In this document: positions 34,413 through 46,897 of the stretch, piece by piece
Position numbering within the stretch: position 1 is the stretch's first letter
How the letters are laid out: each line of letters begins with the position of its first letter
DNA from: Galeruca laticollis
Lineage: Eukaryota > Arthropoda > Insecta > Coleoptera > Chrysomelidae
Assembly: GCA_963921935.1 (NCBI GenBank)
Contig: OY998175.1
Location: forward strand, 174,441,262-174,505,261
Direction: 5' to 3'
Length of the DNA: 64,000 nt
Notes under the pieces: generated by a model
The model's database searches: none
Told to the model about the DNA's origin: nothing
The model's input: only the letters and a program-made list of their open reading frames with translations
Program-made: the position numbers and the translations under genes

Positions 34413-34440
<28 letters not shown>
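34408..34440. repeat. (TA)n microsatellite, right flank of mariner
   Basis: AT run directly joined to the truncated right inverted repeat, followed by short AACAATATAT repeats. Confidence 0.9.
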
Positions 34441-34442
<2 letters not shown>

Positions 34443-35160
34443 CAATATATAACAATATATAACAACAAAGAGATTCACGGGTACTTCACGCAAAATAAAG
34501 AGCTACTGAAATAGAGTGGTAACCGTGGGACATGCATGTTTCTGGCTCATTTTGCCTCTTCAACACGGCATAACCAAATGAGGATGTGAAATTTGGGAGC
34601 AAAGATGTTAATCGAAACATGGGAAAACACAAAATAACGGATTCCAGCATAGAAAAATCAAAATATCTCCAGACCTAATAACTTTAGGTATAGGGAATGA
34701 TTGATAAAACAAGATGTATGTTGGTAGTAGTTCGATACTCACATAAAATGCTTACATAAAATATTAACAGAATAAACAATTTTCCTGAATTTTGATTACT
34801 ACTCAAATCCTTTGGCTGAAACAGATCTTCATTCTTGAATTTATTTTATATTCTACAGGGTATTGTACTTGTTACGATTTTTATGGAAAATTGGTTATAA
34901 CTTTATAAATGCCCCTTAGAACACATCATTACCCTATATTGTTGAAATTGGGAAGTCAAGCAGATTCCAAATATGGAGTTAAAAACTGGGTGTTTTATTA
35001 AAAAAAATGTAACTCTGATATCGCACAGCATTCTGGAATACCATGTCACATTGTAAATAATTTTAGAATGTGAAGACTAATGGTGGCTATAATCCCATAA
35101 ATTTTCAAATTGATTTCTCTGAGGATATTGGAGATACTGAACTTTATCACACTAATAAAT
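34441..35160. other. No recognisable feature
   Basis: AT-rich; no supported frames or repeats. Confidence 0.4.
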
Positions 35161-35161
35161 C

Positions 35162-35225
<64 letters not shown>

Positions 35226-35232
35226 ATAATAT
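35161..35232. repeat. (TA)n microsatellite with TTTATA interruptions
   Basis: TA run interrupted by two TTT steps. Confidence 0.95.
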
Positions 35233-37066
35233 ATTTATTCTTTTATAAATAATTTTTATATTTTAGGTTCAATAAATGTTGGTTCGGCTAGCTCAAATTA
35301 ATTGTTGCGGCGATAATTTATAATTATTTTTGTTTATTCATAGCTCAGGGTAAATATATCAAGTCGAGCATGAATACTCCTTAATCTCTTTGAGTTCAGG
35401 CCTAAAGCTTTTTTATGTAACTTATTATTTTGTTTTATATAGTTTAATGAAGAATTTTTTGTTTTTGTCTATTATTTAAAATAAAAAATATACCTTGTCT
35501 AAATTTATGTTGAGATGCCTATGCTATAAATCCTATTCCTGTTCTTAGAATTCACACTTCAAATTAATGGAATAACTATTTCCTGTTTTTAATAGACGAT
35601 ATAGAAACGAATATGACGAACACTGCATTTATATATTCTTAAAAGTGTGATGGAAATCGGAAAAGAAATACATGTATTAACATGTATTAATATAAACAAA
35701 TTTATAATCGAAATAGTGGAACAAACAACTAAACACTAATAACTCAAAAAAATAGGTACCTTTACGCAAATTTGTATTGTTTTAAATGACAAAATCATGA
35801 AATTTTAAATTGGTTAACCAATAAAATAACGCACTAACCTTCACAGAAAAATAGTTTCTTCTTGTTACCAAAATTCTCCCATCTGCTATAACACCAGGAT
35901 AATGTTATTGTGTCTACTACTTTTTCCTCCTTCAGGACTTCAACTAGACACCACTCCTCCAGGTAAAATCTTGAATTTCTCGTTCTTAATACACTTTATA
36001 CTATTGTTTATCTTCTCTTCTTTCACAATCTGGTTTCTTTCTCTTAAATATTTTTTTAAATTATACTATCTGGTATCTTTTATTATTCTACAGCCATTAT
36101 TTTAGTTATCTATTTCAGTTACTTGTCTCATGTTCCTTTATTTATCTTTCAACTGTTCTAAAATTGTTTCATTAACTTTATTTAACTTCTTTATATAGTT
36201 TTCTTTCAATTATATGAGGACAAGACTTATATTTTCTTGAATTTCCAAATTTTACTTCTCATATGTCCTCCCTCTACAATATCACACCACATACTACCGA
36301 TCGCTTCCAAATCAACAAACTGTTTTTTCTTCCCGTTGTAATGGACAAAATTGATAACCTAACTAGATTTTCTTACAACTATCTACATATCCGAGGTCTT
36401 TTTATTCAATTTCATATCTTTTTAAACTATATTAGGATATTTAATGTTCTTTTTATTTCCAAAATAATTTAATCTACATAATTAGAGCTCAACTTTTCTA
36501 AAAACTATCCCTATTTATAAAAAAAACCTCTTAATGTGTATTACCTTTCCATTCTCATATAAACAAATATACAACCTAATTACTCTGAAATACATATGCA
36601 ATCGTTTTCCATATATTTCAGAATTCTCTCACAATTAGAGTTCAATATAAACTCGGCCTAAAATTTCTATTTAATTAAAATATCTGTGTGCTGTTTCTCG
36701 TCATAACGCTTAATATACCCATCAGAAACACATATAGTTCCATGCCAAAAATATTCTGTCGCTAGCATTCCATGCTTTGATAATAATTTTGACGTTCAAA
36801 TATGGTTGACAGTTCTCTGCGTCATAATAATGATAAAATCTTACAAATGGAAATGTTTTGAATATTATTTCATTATTTCACCATTTATAGTGAATAAATG
36901 CTATCATAGGTTTACATTCAATACTCAATTCATTTTAACTTCACTCATATGATGAAAAACAAATAATTCCCTATGTTTTGGTGATTTCTAACCAACTTCC
37001 TGCCCCACAATTATGAATAGATCTCACATCAATACCTTCTAACACTTCTAGATGTTGTGATGAGTT

Positions 37067-37068
<2 letters not shown>
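35233..37068. other. Long AT-rich stretch, no recognisable feature
   Basis: I found no supported gene, element end or repeat. A polypyrimidine-rich patch followed by an AG near 35917-35938 resembles a splice acceptor, but no convincing exon follows. Confidence 0.4.

Positions 37069-37141
<73 letters not shown>
37069..37141. repeat. (TA)n microsatellite
   Basis: About 70 bp of AT/TA with one ATGTATAT interruption at its end. Confidence 0.95.
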
Positions 37142-37142
<1 letters not shown>

Positions 37143-37427
37143 TGCATTAGCGTCCGCCCCGGCGTCCGTATAAGAAGTAACCACCTTAGCCTCCGCCCAA
37201 TATATAGCGTGTATATCGGACCACTCTTAGCGTCTTTATCTACCTCCTAACGTTTGACAACGTTGCATCTCTTGGTATCGATGGAATGACCTTAATTTTA
37301 TTGAAATTATGATATTTTAAGCCGCTATCTACTGTTGCTAGAGAGATCGTGCTCGAGTTGGCCTCCACCTATTTTACATAACTTCAGTTGTCTATACATG
37401 TTGAATGAGGTTATTATTTCGACCGTT

Positions 37428-37430
<3 letters not shown>
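37142..37430. other. Unassigned GC-richer segment between two TA runs
   Basis: Contains three GCGTCCG/GCCTCCGCCC-like words near 37150-37200. No open frame with recognisable features. Its placement between two (TA)n runs may be coincidental. Confidence 0.35.

Positions 37431-37472
<42 letters not shown>
37431..37472. repeat. (TA)n microsatellite
   Basis: Uninterrupted AT/TA run. Confidence 0.95.
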
Positions 37473-37474
<2 letters not shown>

Positions 37475-37715
37475 GTCAGAGAATGGTGCTGGGAAGAGAA
37501 AACCAGCCGAAATACATAGACGATTAAAACAATCATGGGCAGCATTTGGGAAACAACTGAGTAACATCTTGAATAATAAAAACATACCTATACAAAATGC
37601 AAGTATTTGACACGTGCATCCTTCCGGTAATGTGATATGGAGCTGAAAATTGGACAATGACCATGATGCATGAGCGCAACGATGTACTTAAAGAGCATAA
37701 ACAAATTTTATACCA
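37473..37715 (+). pseudogene. Short RTE-type LINE fragment
   Basis: Two frames together carry the C-terminal RT signature: RRLKQSWAAFGKQLSNIL and NKNIPIQ (near 37515-37595), then FDTCILPVMxYGAENWTMT (near 37608-37662). This is typical of RTE-type elements just after the RT thumb. Frame breaks and truncation at both sides. Confidence 0.65.
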
Positions 37716-37879
37716 TCTCTTTAAGGATATCTTAATAGCAGCATCAGAGTCCAGTGCATTTGTAGCTCATTGCTTTTGCATAGGAGATATTGATGCTCAA
37801 GAAATTTAAACAGTTGTTTCGCGTTATCCATAATGGATAACGTAAATTTCTAATTATTGGTAACGACGGGAAGATTGGG

Positions 37880-38860
37880 CGCTAGCATTTAGTCCTTTAA
37901 TCAATAGTCATTAGACAAATAATTTCATTGAAGTAAACGTCAAGCTTCTCAAATGCATTGCATTACTAAGAAACAAAGCTTACAATGCAATTTCATTAGT
38001 TGAATTCGTCTGCACAGGTATGGAGAAATATTACAAAAACAGACTTCGTAATTACTCCAATAACAGACAAGTAAGAACGGCTGTTCTTTAACAACATCAA
38101 TTATTGAAATGTACCTATTTAAAAAATATAAAGTTAAGGTGGATGCAAATTTCTACAAGGTGCCAAGCAAAAGTAATCCAGATATAATCTACGATGTTCA
38201 GGTAACACTAGGATTTCGCTCATGCGAAATGGGAAGATTAGGAAAGTTTTACAAACACCAAGCAGGAATTATGAGCATTTTCAAGAACATTTCCCTGTTG
38301 ACCCGCCATAACTGTATAATCAAAATATTCAATGGCCTCTGGCGAAGAAATTGTTATGACCATTTCATTTTATGCGCCATTAAGAGCAATAGAAATTTCA
38401 TCAATATTAGATTTGGAATCAGCAGTTACACCAAATAATGAAAGGAGTATACATGTTGAACAGGAAACAACTAATTTGCTGGCAGCTTCAAAAGGAAACG
38501 ACAACGATTCTACTAAAATGGAATGTACGAAATGCATGACTTTATAACAGGCTCATCATATTACATATGGCACATCTCCAAAGATAATAAATATGTACAT
38601 ACAACGGTTAAAACAAAATTCGACTCGCACGGCTTAGGGTTCCCACTTAACTACTGCTCGTAGTTATTTACCTAGGAAACATATATCTAGAGCTACAATT
38701 AAAATACAAGCAATTAGTCGAATTGCTTTAATTCAAAGAACAAAACGTTCTGCAAGTGGTGTGTCTTCGAAATATTTATCACAATTAAGAAAACTCAAAG
38801 GGCCTAGGAATTTGAAAATTAATGTTGACAACAATATCCTAAATGAAACAGGGTATTAAT
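37880..38860 (+). pseudogene. MULE-type transposase C-terminal remnant with degraded SWIM finger
   Basis: The NNFIEVNVKLLK block (near 37919-37955) and KAYNAISLVEFV (37976-38010) resemble the conserved region after the catalytic core of Mutator-like transposases. A MEKYYKNRL block follows near 38021-38047, then the SWIM zinc finger IIYDVQVTLGFRSCEMGRLGK ending YKHQAG (38185-38265). In the SWIM finger two of the expected cysteines are changed, giving R at the first ligand and Y at the position before KH. A lysine/arginine-rich tail (ISRIALIQRTKRSASG near 38712-38760) follows. Frameshifts near 38090 and 38290. The N-terminal DDE part is absent. Confidence 0.6.
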
Positions 38861-39110
38861 TTGTACTGACCTACGATATGTTCTTCTTTAGCGCATATAG
38901 TTATTCTTTACACATATACGTATCTTATACCTATCACTTAATAAAATTGTTGTTAAATAATGTAATAATAATTGCATTATTACTTTTCCGCCCAACCTAT
39001 CTATATGCGAGAAAAGTATTGGTTTACCCACGAAAAAAGTGAAATTGTGAAAAAAATTTTGAGTTATTTTTAAGTTTTCCATCAAGAACAACACGAAATA
39101 CGTTTTTTAG
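38861..39110. other. No recognisable feature
   Basis: AT-rich flank of the palindromic array. Confidence 0.4.
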
Positions 39111-40526
39111 AAAAAAATAAACGGTTTCAAAGATTAAAACTAACTTTTCCGCATCTGTGGCCCTGAACAATATTCTATCATAAAATTGTTACTTGTATAC
39201 ACTTCGGGGGATGTATCGGGCTAACAAACCAAAATTTCTCCAAAAATAACCAAAAATTTAGTATATCTAGTTTTATAGGACCCACTGTACTCGGTCTAGT
39301 CAACTGAAAATCAATAGGGTACATCTGTGACACACCTTGAACAATACTTATTCATAAAGTTGATCAATCGTATACTCTCTGGAGGCTGTATCGTGCTAAC
39401 AAACTGAAAATTCTCCAAAAATAACAAAAATTTGGTACTTCAAGTACCACAGCACCCGTTGAACTGGCTTTAGTGAGCTCAATATCAATAGGGTTCATCT
39501 TTAAGACGCTCTGAATAATATCCAATCATAAAATACATCACTTGTATATACTCCGGAGGCTGTATCGTGCTAACAAACTGAAACTTCTCCAAAAATGACA
39601 AAAATATCGTACTTAAAGTACTGTAGCACCGGTTGTATTGGCTCTGGTGAGCTGAAAATCAATAGGGATCATCAGTGAGATGCACTGAATAATATTCAAT
39701 CATAAAATTGGTGACTTGTTGAACTCCGGAGGCCTCCGGAGTGCATTAAGTCACCAATTTTATGATTGAATATTGTTAAGGACATGTCACAGATGAACCC
39801 TACTGATTTTCAGCTCACCAGAGCCAGTACAATGGGTGATATGGTACTTGAAGTACGACATTTTGTCATTTTTGAGAAATTTCAGTTTGTTAGCACGAAC
39901 AGCCTCCGGAGTACAATAAATCACAAATTTTATGATTGACTATTATTCAGGACATCTCACAGGTGAACCCTATTGATTTTTATCTCACCAGAGCCAATAC
40001 AAATAGTGCTACAGTACTTTAAGTACGATATTTTTGTCATTTTTGAGGAAGTTTCAGTTTGTTAGCACGAGACAGCCTCGAGAGTATAAACAAGTGGCCA
40101 ATTTTATGATTGGATAGTATTCAGAGCGTCTCAAACATGAACCCTATTGATATTCAGTTCACTAAAGCCAGTACAACGGGTGCTATGATACTTAAAGTAC
40201 CAAATTTCTGTCATTTTAGGAGAATGTTTAGTTTGTTAGCACGATACAGCCTCCAGAGAGTATACGATTGATCAACTTCATGAATAAGTATTGTTCAAGG
40301 TGTCTTACAGATGTACCCTATTGATTTTCAGTTGACTAGAGCGAGTACAGCGGGTTCTATAAATCCAGATATACTGCATTCTTGTTTACTTCTGGAGAAA
40401 TGTCGGTTTGTTAACACGATACATCCCCCGAATTGTGTACCAATGAGAATTCTATGATATAATTTAAATCAGGGCATCTCATAAATGCGGAAAAGTTAGT
40501 TTTAATCTTTAAAGCCGTTTATTTTT
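39111..40526. repeat. 1.4-kb palindrome built of ~173-bp satellite-like units
   Basis: The centre is an 18-bp perfect palindrome, CTCCGGAGGCCTCCGGAG, at 39724-39741. Leftwards lie three direct units of about 173 bp, starting at about 39203, 39377 and 39550. Each contains GGCTGTATCGTGCTAACAAA-like and TCAATAGGG-type blocks. Rightwards lie four inverted units, ending at about 39910, 40083, 40258 and 40432. Outer unique arms (39111-39170 and 40465-40526) are also inverted copies. The right arm is longer by exactly one unit. Non-coding. The structure matches the general plan of foldback elements whose inverted repeats are themselves tandem arrays. Confidence 0.9.
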
Positions 40527-40549
40527 AGCTGGGTTTAGTTTCGTCATTG

Positions 40550-40700
40550 ATCTCGACACACAATAGTCATTTCTGACCGCGATATCGACACCCACTTATT
40601 CGATACAATGCAGCCAATCGAACGCCTTATTTTGTCTATGGTGCCGAGATTGTTGACGGGATTGAAACATGCCATCCGAATATCCGATAATACGTTTGGC
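40550..40700 (+). repeat. Dispersed repeat with inverted GTGCCGAGAT cores, copy 2
   Basis: Match to the minus strand of 32195-32345 with about 80 percent visible identity. It begins only ~25 bp beyond the palindromic array. Confidence 0.7.
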
Positions 40701-42891
40701 ATGGCGTCATGTATATGTCACATCAATTGAGGTTGCCTATTTTCAGACTAGTAAACGCAACTTAATCATACTAAATTGACACTGCCATTAAACCTCTAAC
40801 TACATATGTGTTTTTTGACGACTATTGTAATCGAGGTGATAGTCATCGACAATAGTGTAGTATTCAAGCATCTACTAACTTATTTTAATACATGAATGAT
40901 ACATTGTGGTAAAAATAAAATGAGACTACCGTTATTTTGCAAAATCAATATCACTGAAATTTATACCGAAATAATTTGCTAGATTAACTTACTTCTAACT
41001 TAAATCTAATAGAAAAAACTTGTTTGAAAGTAGACAATTTCATATTTTCACATTATTTTTGAACAATCTGTATTTAAATACGAACAATCAACATTACACA
41101 GCGATCACCAGTTATAGACATAAACAAACAAAAACCACTGTTCATATTTTTGGTGAAGAGTTGATGAATAAACTCTTTTTATATTGTCTACTTAAAAATA
41201 TTTTGGCATAAGTGAACATCATTTTGCACAATTATATTTTTTTTAACATTAAAACACTTGTGCTTACTATATAACTGTCGTTAAATCTACAGTGTGTGTC
41301 ACAACGTTTGCGTAAAAATGGCAAAGTTGTGGCAAGCACCGTATAAAATGTTCAAAAAACATTTTAAATATGAATAATAAAATGTTTCATTACCAAGTGT
41401 ATATTATAGATTATTACATAAGACAGCAACATTTATCATAAGTACGAGGTGGTGTCAAAAATTTTGACAACCTAGCCTCAATATAAGCGTTTTGGTATTC
41501 AGATTACAAATTTTTAGTCGAAACGTACATTTAATTTGAGGAAAAAAGTGACTATAAGAAACGTGCTGTAAGGAAAATCATGTTTCTGTTTTTAAAATAT
41601 TGTATAATCAACCACAGAGTTTATTGTGTCTTGTTACTTTGTTATATATTTCTGAACTAATGAAGATGTTTTGCGTTTTCTTGAGCTAATGTGCTATCGA
41701 CTGTTTTTCCACGTCTATAAAATGTTAGCTATTAATTCACGTTTGAGGCGAACATTTTGCATGGCTCTGCTGCTGCTGGCTACGCTAGATATCTTCCAGC
41801 TAAATCAGACAGAAAATATCAAATTGGGAGCATTGAAGAATTTTTAGTAGGTCTTTTAAAAATCATGTAATTGAAAAACACTGACCATGCTAGTTAGCCA
41901 AGTAGCTGTAAGCTTAATACCTCTGAGCTTAGTAGACTTATGGAAAGGAAAATGCTTCCAAATAAATCCATAATAATATAAATTTATTTGTTCAGCTGTA
42001 TATTTTTAGTTTGAAACTTGAAAAAAAATGTTGCAGTTCGAAATAGTTAACACAATAACTTGTTTCTACTTACACGATTTTTTAAAAACTGAAACTGGAG
42101 ATTTTTCTTACATCAAATCACTAGTTATGGAAATGAAATGAACCACCAGCAGTTTTCATTTTACGTTGTTTTTTCGTTATTTTAGAAACTGCTAGTATTT
42201 ATGACACCGAATGAAAGCGGACAAAACTAAAACGTAGAGGAAACATAATGATTTTCTATTATAGCACAGTCAAATTTTACTTAACCCATGAAAAATAGTG
42301 CAGCTATTTATTTTTCAACTAGATTCCTCACAGATTTTGTAACATGAAGAATTTCATGATAACGTTTGCATAAAGAGTTATTAATCAGTTTTTCTAAAAT
42401 ATATTGATTCGATATTTATAATAGTGGTTCTAGATTCTGATTATTGATGAATTTTAAATAAAAAATGATCCTATCATGTAGAACCTATAGTTGAATAGAC
42501 TGCCCAGCCCAGTTTAAATTTCATCATTTTTACTGTGTATTGTCAGAAATCATTGTGATAACACTCCTCTATCTGGTATAGAATTAGTCGTTGGTATCGG
42601 TTTAATTTAGGGAAACCATAAATGCAGTTAATATATTTCCATATTTCAATAATCAATTACATTTTACTCGGAATTTATTAAAGACCCTTCTACCGGGTCT
42701 CAATCATTGACATTTTAACAAGGATGAACCTGCTGCTATGTGCAATGATTTATTCTCGACTGAGAGAGAAGAGAAGGATGGTGCTAGTCCGGGCAGAAAT
42801 CTCAAATTCGGTCATTACTGTTTATTTTTTCCGACCATTATTTATTTTCTACTTGTGGAGACGTGTGTAGTGAGAGTGTATAGTTTTGAAA
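40701..42891. other. Long stretch without recognisable genes
   Basis: No supported open frame or tandem repeat. A TACGAGGTGGTGTCAAAA string at about 41443 resembles a mariner-type terminal sequence, but no partner is visible. Confidence 0.4.
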
Positions 42892-43225
42892 ATGGTTGAG
42901 TCCTGTTCATACATCAATTGTACCTCCAGAAGAACAAAAGTTCAGTTCAAATTTCACTGGCAGGTACATAATTTATTTGAATATTTTTGAATTATACATT
43001 AAAAGATTGTCGAACTACATAAAAGTATATTTCAGATTTCGAAAATATGTTGATTTAAACCGATTATAGTTAAATGTCATGAGAAGGGTAAATTATACTC
43101 GAAGAAACGCGGCAGTAATTTGTGAAAAAACATTTCACTATTGACGACTACGGGGTAAACGTTCATGGCAACATAGTATTAAAGAAGGGCGTAGTTCCAT
43201 CAATTTTGAATTTTCCATCTCATTT
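42892..43225 (+). pseudogene. THAP-domain remnant (two exons) abutting BEL/Pao pol
   Basis: ATG at 42892 starts MVESCSYINC, a C-x4-C THAP start, and runs to a CAG|GTACAT donor at 42964. After a TATATTTCAG acceptor at 43026-43035 the second half reads KYVDLNRL, VNYTRRNAAVICEK and IDDYGVN..LKKGVVPSIFNFP. This is the CxxH-containing second half followed by the usual end of the module. An extra A in the run at 43120-43125 shifts the frame at the CEKHF motif and there is a stop near 43066, so this copy is not functional. Pol-type sequence begins within about 30 bp of its end. Confidence 0.65.
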
Positions 43226-43234
43226 GAAGAGATT

Positions 43235-46200
43235 GTTGTTGACTGTATCAACCTATTCGAGTTAAATGATGAAGCTAGCATGGTATCTTTTGTATCTCAG
43301 TCTTGTATGTGTCGTTTAGGTATCAAACACTCTTCTGCTACATTATTCGTACAAGGTATTGATGCCGTTCGAAGTACGGTGGTTGGTCGCGTTGTAATTA
43401 TGATAAAGCTCGTGGATCAAAATGTTCCTGTTTTCAATTGCGAGCCGTTTGTTTTGCCAAAAATGTATGAGCCCTTACCTGTTGCTAGTTTGTATGTTGA
43501 GCTGTGGTCTCACCTAGCTAATTTGAAGTTAACCGATCCTCGTTTTCATCTTCCTGGTAAGATTGAGGTGATGCTTGGATGGCAAAATTAAGGCTCCTGC
43601 TGGGATGCCGGACGCTGTTAATAACGTTTTTTGGTATGTACTTATGGGTAGATGCAACTCTGTTTCTATGACGTCGGCCACATTATTGTTTTGTCACATG
43701 GATACAAAGGTTTCGTTGGAAAAGTCTGTTCAGCAGCTTTGGAGCTTAAAATATGTTCCTTAAGTAGAATGTTTTTCTTCTAATGATGTTGTTTGCGTAC
43801 AAAACTTTGTTGATAATGTCTGTCGAGATGACACTGGTCGTTGCCTCACCTTTTAGTGAGCCTTCTCCTGTTTTCCAGGGATGTATGCATTTGCTACCAA
43901 TTGTTACGTGTCTCTGGAAAAAATACTTTTAAGAAAGCTCCTTCTTTATAAATAATATTATTCTTTCATGAAAGAATATTTGGAATTTAATCACTTGGAG
44001 GCTGTGTTAGATACCTCTCGTCCTATGTTTTGTTACTATATTCTTCATCATGCTGCAGCAAGACCGGATAGTTTGACTACCAAGCTGAGAGTGGTGTTCT
44101 AGGCTTCGGCGCAGGTTGCCAATCAGAAGTCTCTGAATCAGTGTTAGTTTACTGGGAACAGCTACAGCTAGATATTTTAACTATTTTTTATCTTATCAAA
44201 TCAAATACGAGTTGATAACATTAATTGTGATTATCGAACGATCATACTTAGATTTTTTTCTGATGAAGTTTGGCAGGAGTTTCGGTTCTTGACAGTGACT
44301 TATGGTGTTTCGTCAGCTCCTTTTCTAGCTTTAAGGACCTTGCTGCAGCTGAGTGAAGATGAAGGAAGAGAGTTTCTTTTTGCAGCTGAGGCATTACGTA
44401 ACAGCATATGTTGATGATATAGTTGATGGTGCTGATACTTTGGAAATGGTGCAAGATTTTCGAAAGTAGTTGACATCCTTATTAGTCCGAGGTCAATTTG
44501 AATTATGCAAGTGGTCCAGTAATGATTTACACTTGTTAGATGGTTTACCTGAGTCTCATATGGGCAGAAAACCAATTTCTTTTGATAATGATAGCTGTTC
44601 GTCTCCTTTAAAAATACATGGTCTTGTATAGAATCCCCAAACGGATTGTTTTACCTTTATGATAGGTGACTGCTATGGACAAGTCTTGTACTGAACGGAG
44701 TATGTATTCAGAGTATTTGATCCTGTAGGTTTTCTACCTCCCATGACTTGGTTTACCAAGCATCTTATCCAACATTTGCGGTTATCTGGAATAAGTTGGG
44801 ATCACCGTCCTAGAAAAGTAATTTTTGATATTTTTCATATTTGGAATCAATATAAGGAACAGCTTTCATCACTTGTACCTCGTTTTATGTGCGTGTCAAG
44901 CTATGCTAGTTGTGAGCTGTATGGATTTTGTGACAGTAGTAAAAAAAGTTATGCGGCTGTCATTTATTTTCGTTTTGTGTTACCAAATGGTCAGATTCGT
45001 ATCTTTTTGTATACATGAAGGCCAAGGTGGCTTCCATTCGGACTGTTAGTATTCCCCGTCTGAAGTTGTCTGCCGCTGTGTAACTTGCTAAACTCTTGAC
45101 TTTTGTAGTCAGAATACTAGAAGTTAAGCTTACAATCGAGAGGTTGGTGGCTTGGTCCGACTCTAAGATTACCCTCGGTTGGATAAAAACCTCTCCTCAT
45201 CGATCCAAAAGTTTCGTTTCCATTCTAATAGCTTATATACAGGAACGCATATCTTCTGATAGCTGGTTTCATGTTCATTCTGCTGAGAATCCCGCTGATT
45301 TGGCTTCGATACGTGTTTCACCGGAGTGTATGTTGGAGCAGTCTCATTGGTTCTCTGATCTAAAGCTCCTTTATAATTCCCCTCCTTTTCTAACCTAACC
45401 TAACCTAGCGATTTTTGCCGATAGAAATTCTCTTGAAATGTTGTGAAACAACAATTCTGATTTTGCGTTTATTCAACGTCTTTTAGTTGGGATTTTGAGG
45501 TTTGTTCACAATTCGGAGTTAACCCAGGACAAAAAAGTGGGTCTTTTATTTTCCAATGAACTTTATGAGTAACTGATGATTTTAGTTAAATATACTCAAT
45601 ATCGACATTTCGAGAAAGAGTTGGCGAAAAACGGATTTTCTAAACCCTTTCGAAAGCAGTGTTGTTTTATATGTGATCGAAAGGTATTACGGGTTGGCAG
45701 TCGTCTTTGATATTTGCCTGTTTCTGTTGTTAAAAAAATTCCCTGCATCTTATCGCGAAAGTCAATTAACTTATTTGCTTCTTGACTATTATCATAAAAG
45801 ATATTTTCATGCCGGGTTACGTACCGTGAATTTTTAACTTGGTCAATTTTTTGGATTTTGTCTCCTAAACGAGCATACGCTCGTTTTTGTCTAAACGCAT
45901 TCCATGTTGGAAGCAAAATCCTAGGCATTACCAACCTTTTATGGGTAATCTATCCTTAGATGGAATTTCCTAGATTAAACCCTACCTTAATTCTGGCCTT
46001 GATTTTGCTGGTCCGTTTTATGTTGTGATGGATCGCTATCGAGGAGTTAAATCTTGTGAGGTGTATTTCTACCTCGTTTTATGTAAGGCCACAACAGCTT
46101 TTCGCTTAGAGATAGCTTCTGATTTGTCCAGCAAAACGTTCCTCGTAGCCTTTCATCGTTTTATAGCTCGTCATTGAAAAGTTGAGAACTTATACTCAGA

Positions 46201-46835
46201 TTGCGGTAGTAATTTTATTGGTGCGCCAACTACCTCAAACATATGAAAAATGCTGCGTCAAATGAACATATTTCGTTACATTTTAATGCTGCCTCTCCAC
46301 CCTTTGGAGGATTGTAGGAAGCTGGCTCTAAATCTGTGAAGGAGCATTTATCTCGGGTTATAGCTGATCAGATTTTATCATATGAGGAACTTAATACACT
46401 TATAATTCAGGTTGAATCATATCTTAATTCTAGACCGCTGCCTCCTATGAGTTCAGACCCTAACAATTTGTCGGTTTTAACTCCGGGCCATTTTTCAAAA
46501 CCGTGAAGCGTTTTCGCCTGTAATTGCGCCACTGCAAGGCAATTCTATTTCTGCCTCTCATCTCATATGAAGGAGGCTGATTAACAAATTGCATAAACAT
46601 TTTTGGGAGCACTGGAGCAAGGAATATTTGCATGAGTTGCAGCAACGCAGTAAATGGACTTCTTCGGACAATGTGAAACCCGTCGAAATAGGAACGATAA
46701 TTCTGATAAGACCAGGCAATATCCCTCCCAACTCCCAACTGAATTATTCCCCGGATAGAAAGTAATTATAAGGGTCGCGGATGTAACTCCCACAAAAGGA
46801 CCTCTTCGACGACCCTTAGTCAAGCTGTGATTTTC
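43235..46835 (+). pseudogene. BEL/Pao retrotransposon pol remnant
   Basis: Plus-strand pol of a BEL/Pao LTR retrotransposon in many broken frames. The protease-like start has DEASMVSFVSQSCMCRLG (43267-43325). Then come KLRVVF.ASAQ (near 44086) and the RT catalytic block AYVDDIVDGAD (44407-44440). An FDPVGFLPPMTWFTK block lies at 44712-44760, and the RNase H start ELYGFCDSSKKSYAAVIY at 44914-44970. Integrase remnants follow: KRYFHAGLRT (45799-45830), DFAGPFYVV (46002-46028), YSDCGSNFIGA (near 46195-46227) and an EAGSKSVKEHL block (46320-46350). A terminal RVADVTPTKGPLRRPLVKL block at 46771-46827 is typical of the end of BEL pol. Gag and the 5' LTR are not visible. Confidence 0.85.
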
Positions 46836-46897
46836 ATTATATGCTTTTTTTATTACGTGAAAATGCCCCTTTTAGGTTGCATTTTGGTTGGAGGGTA

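Noticed and set aside
37335..37657. Open frames across the TA microsatellite
   Set aside because: The frames pass through (TA)n as Ile-Tyr repeats; only the RTE-type blocks after 37510 are meaningful.
45391..45407. CCTAA-type repeat (three units) resembling the insect telomere motif
   Set aside because: Only three units and inside a decaying BEL/Pao pol; far too short to indicate an interstitial telomere.
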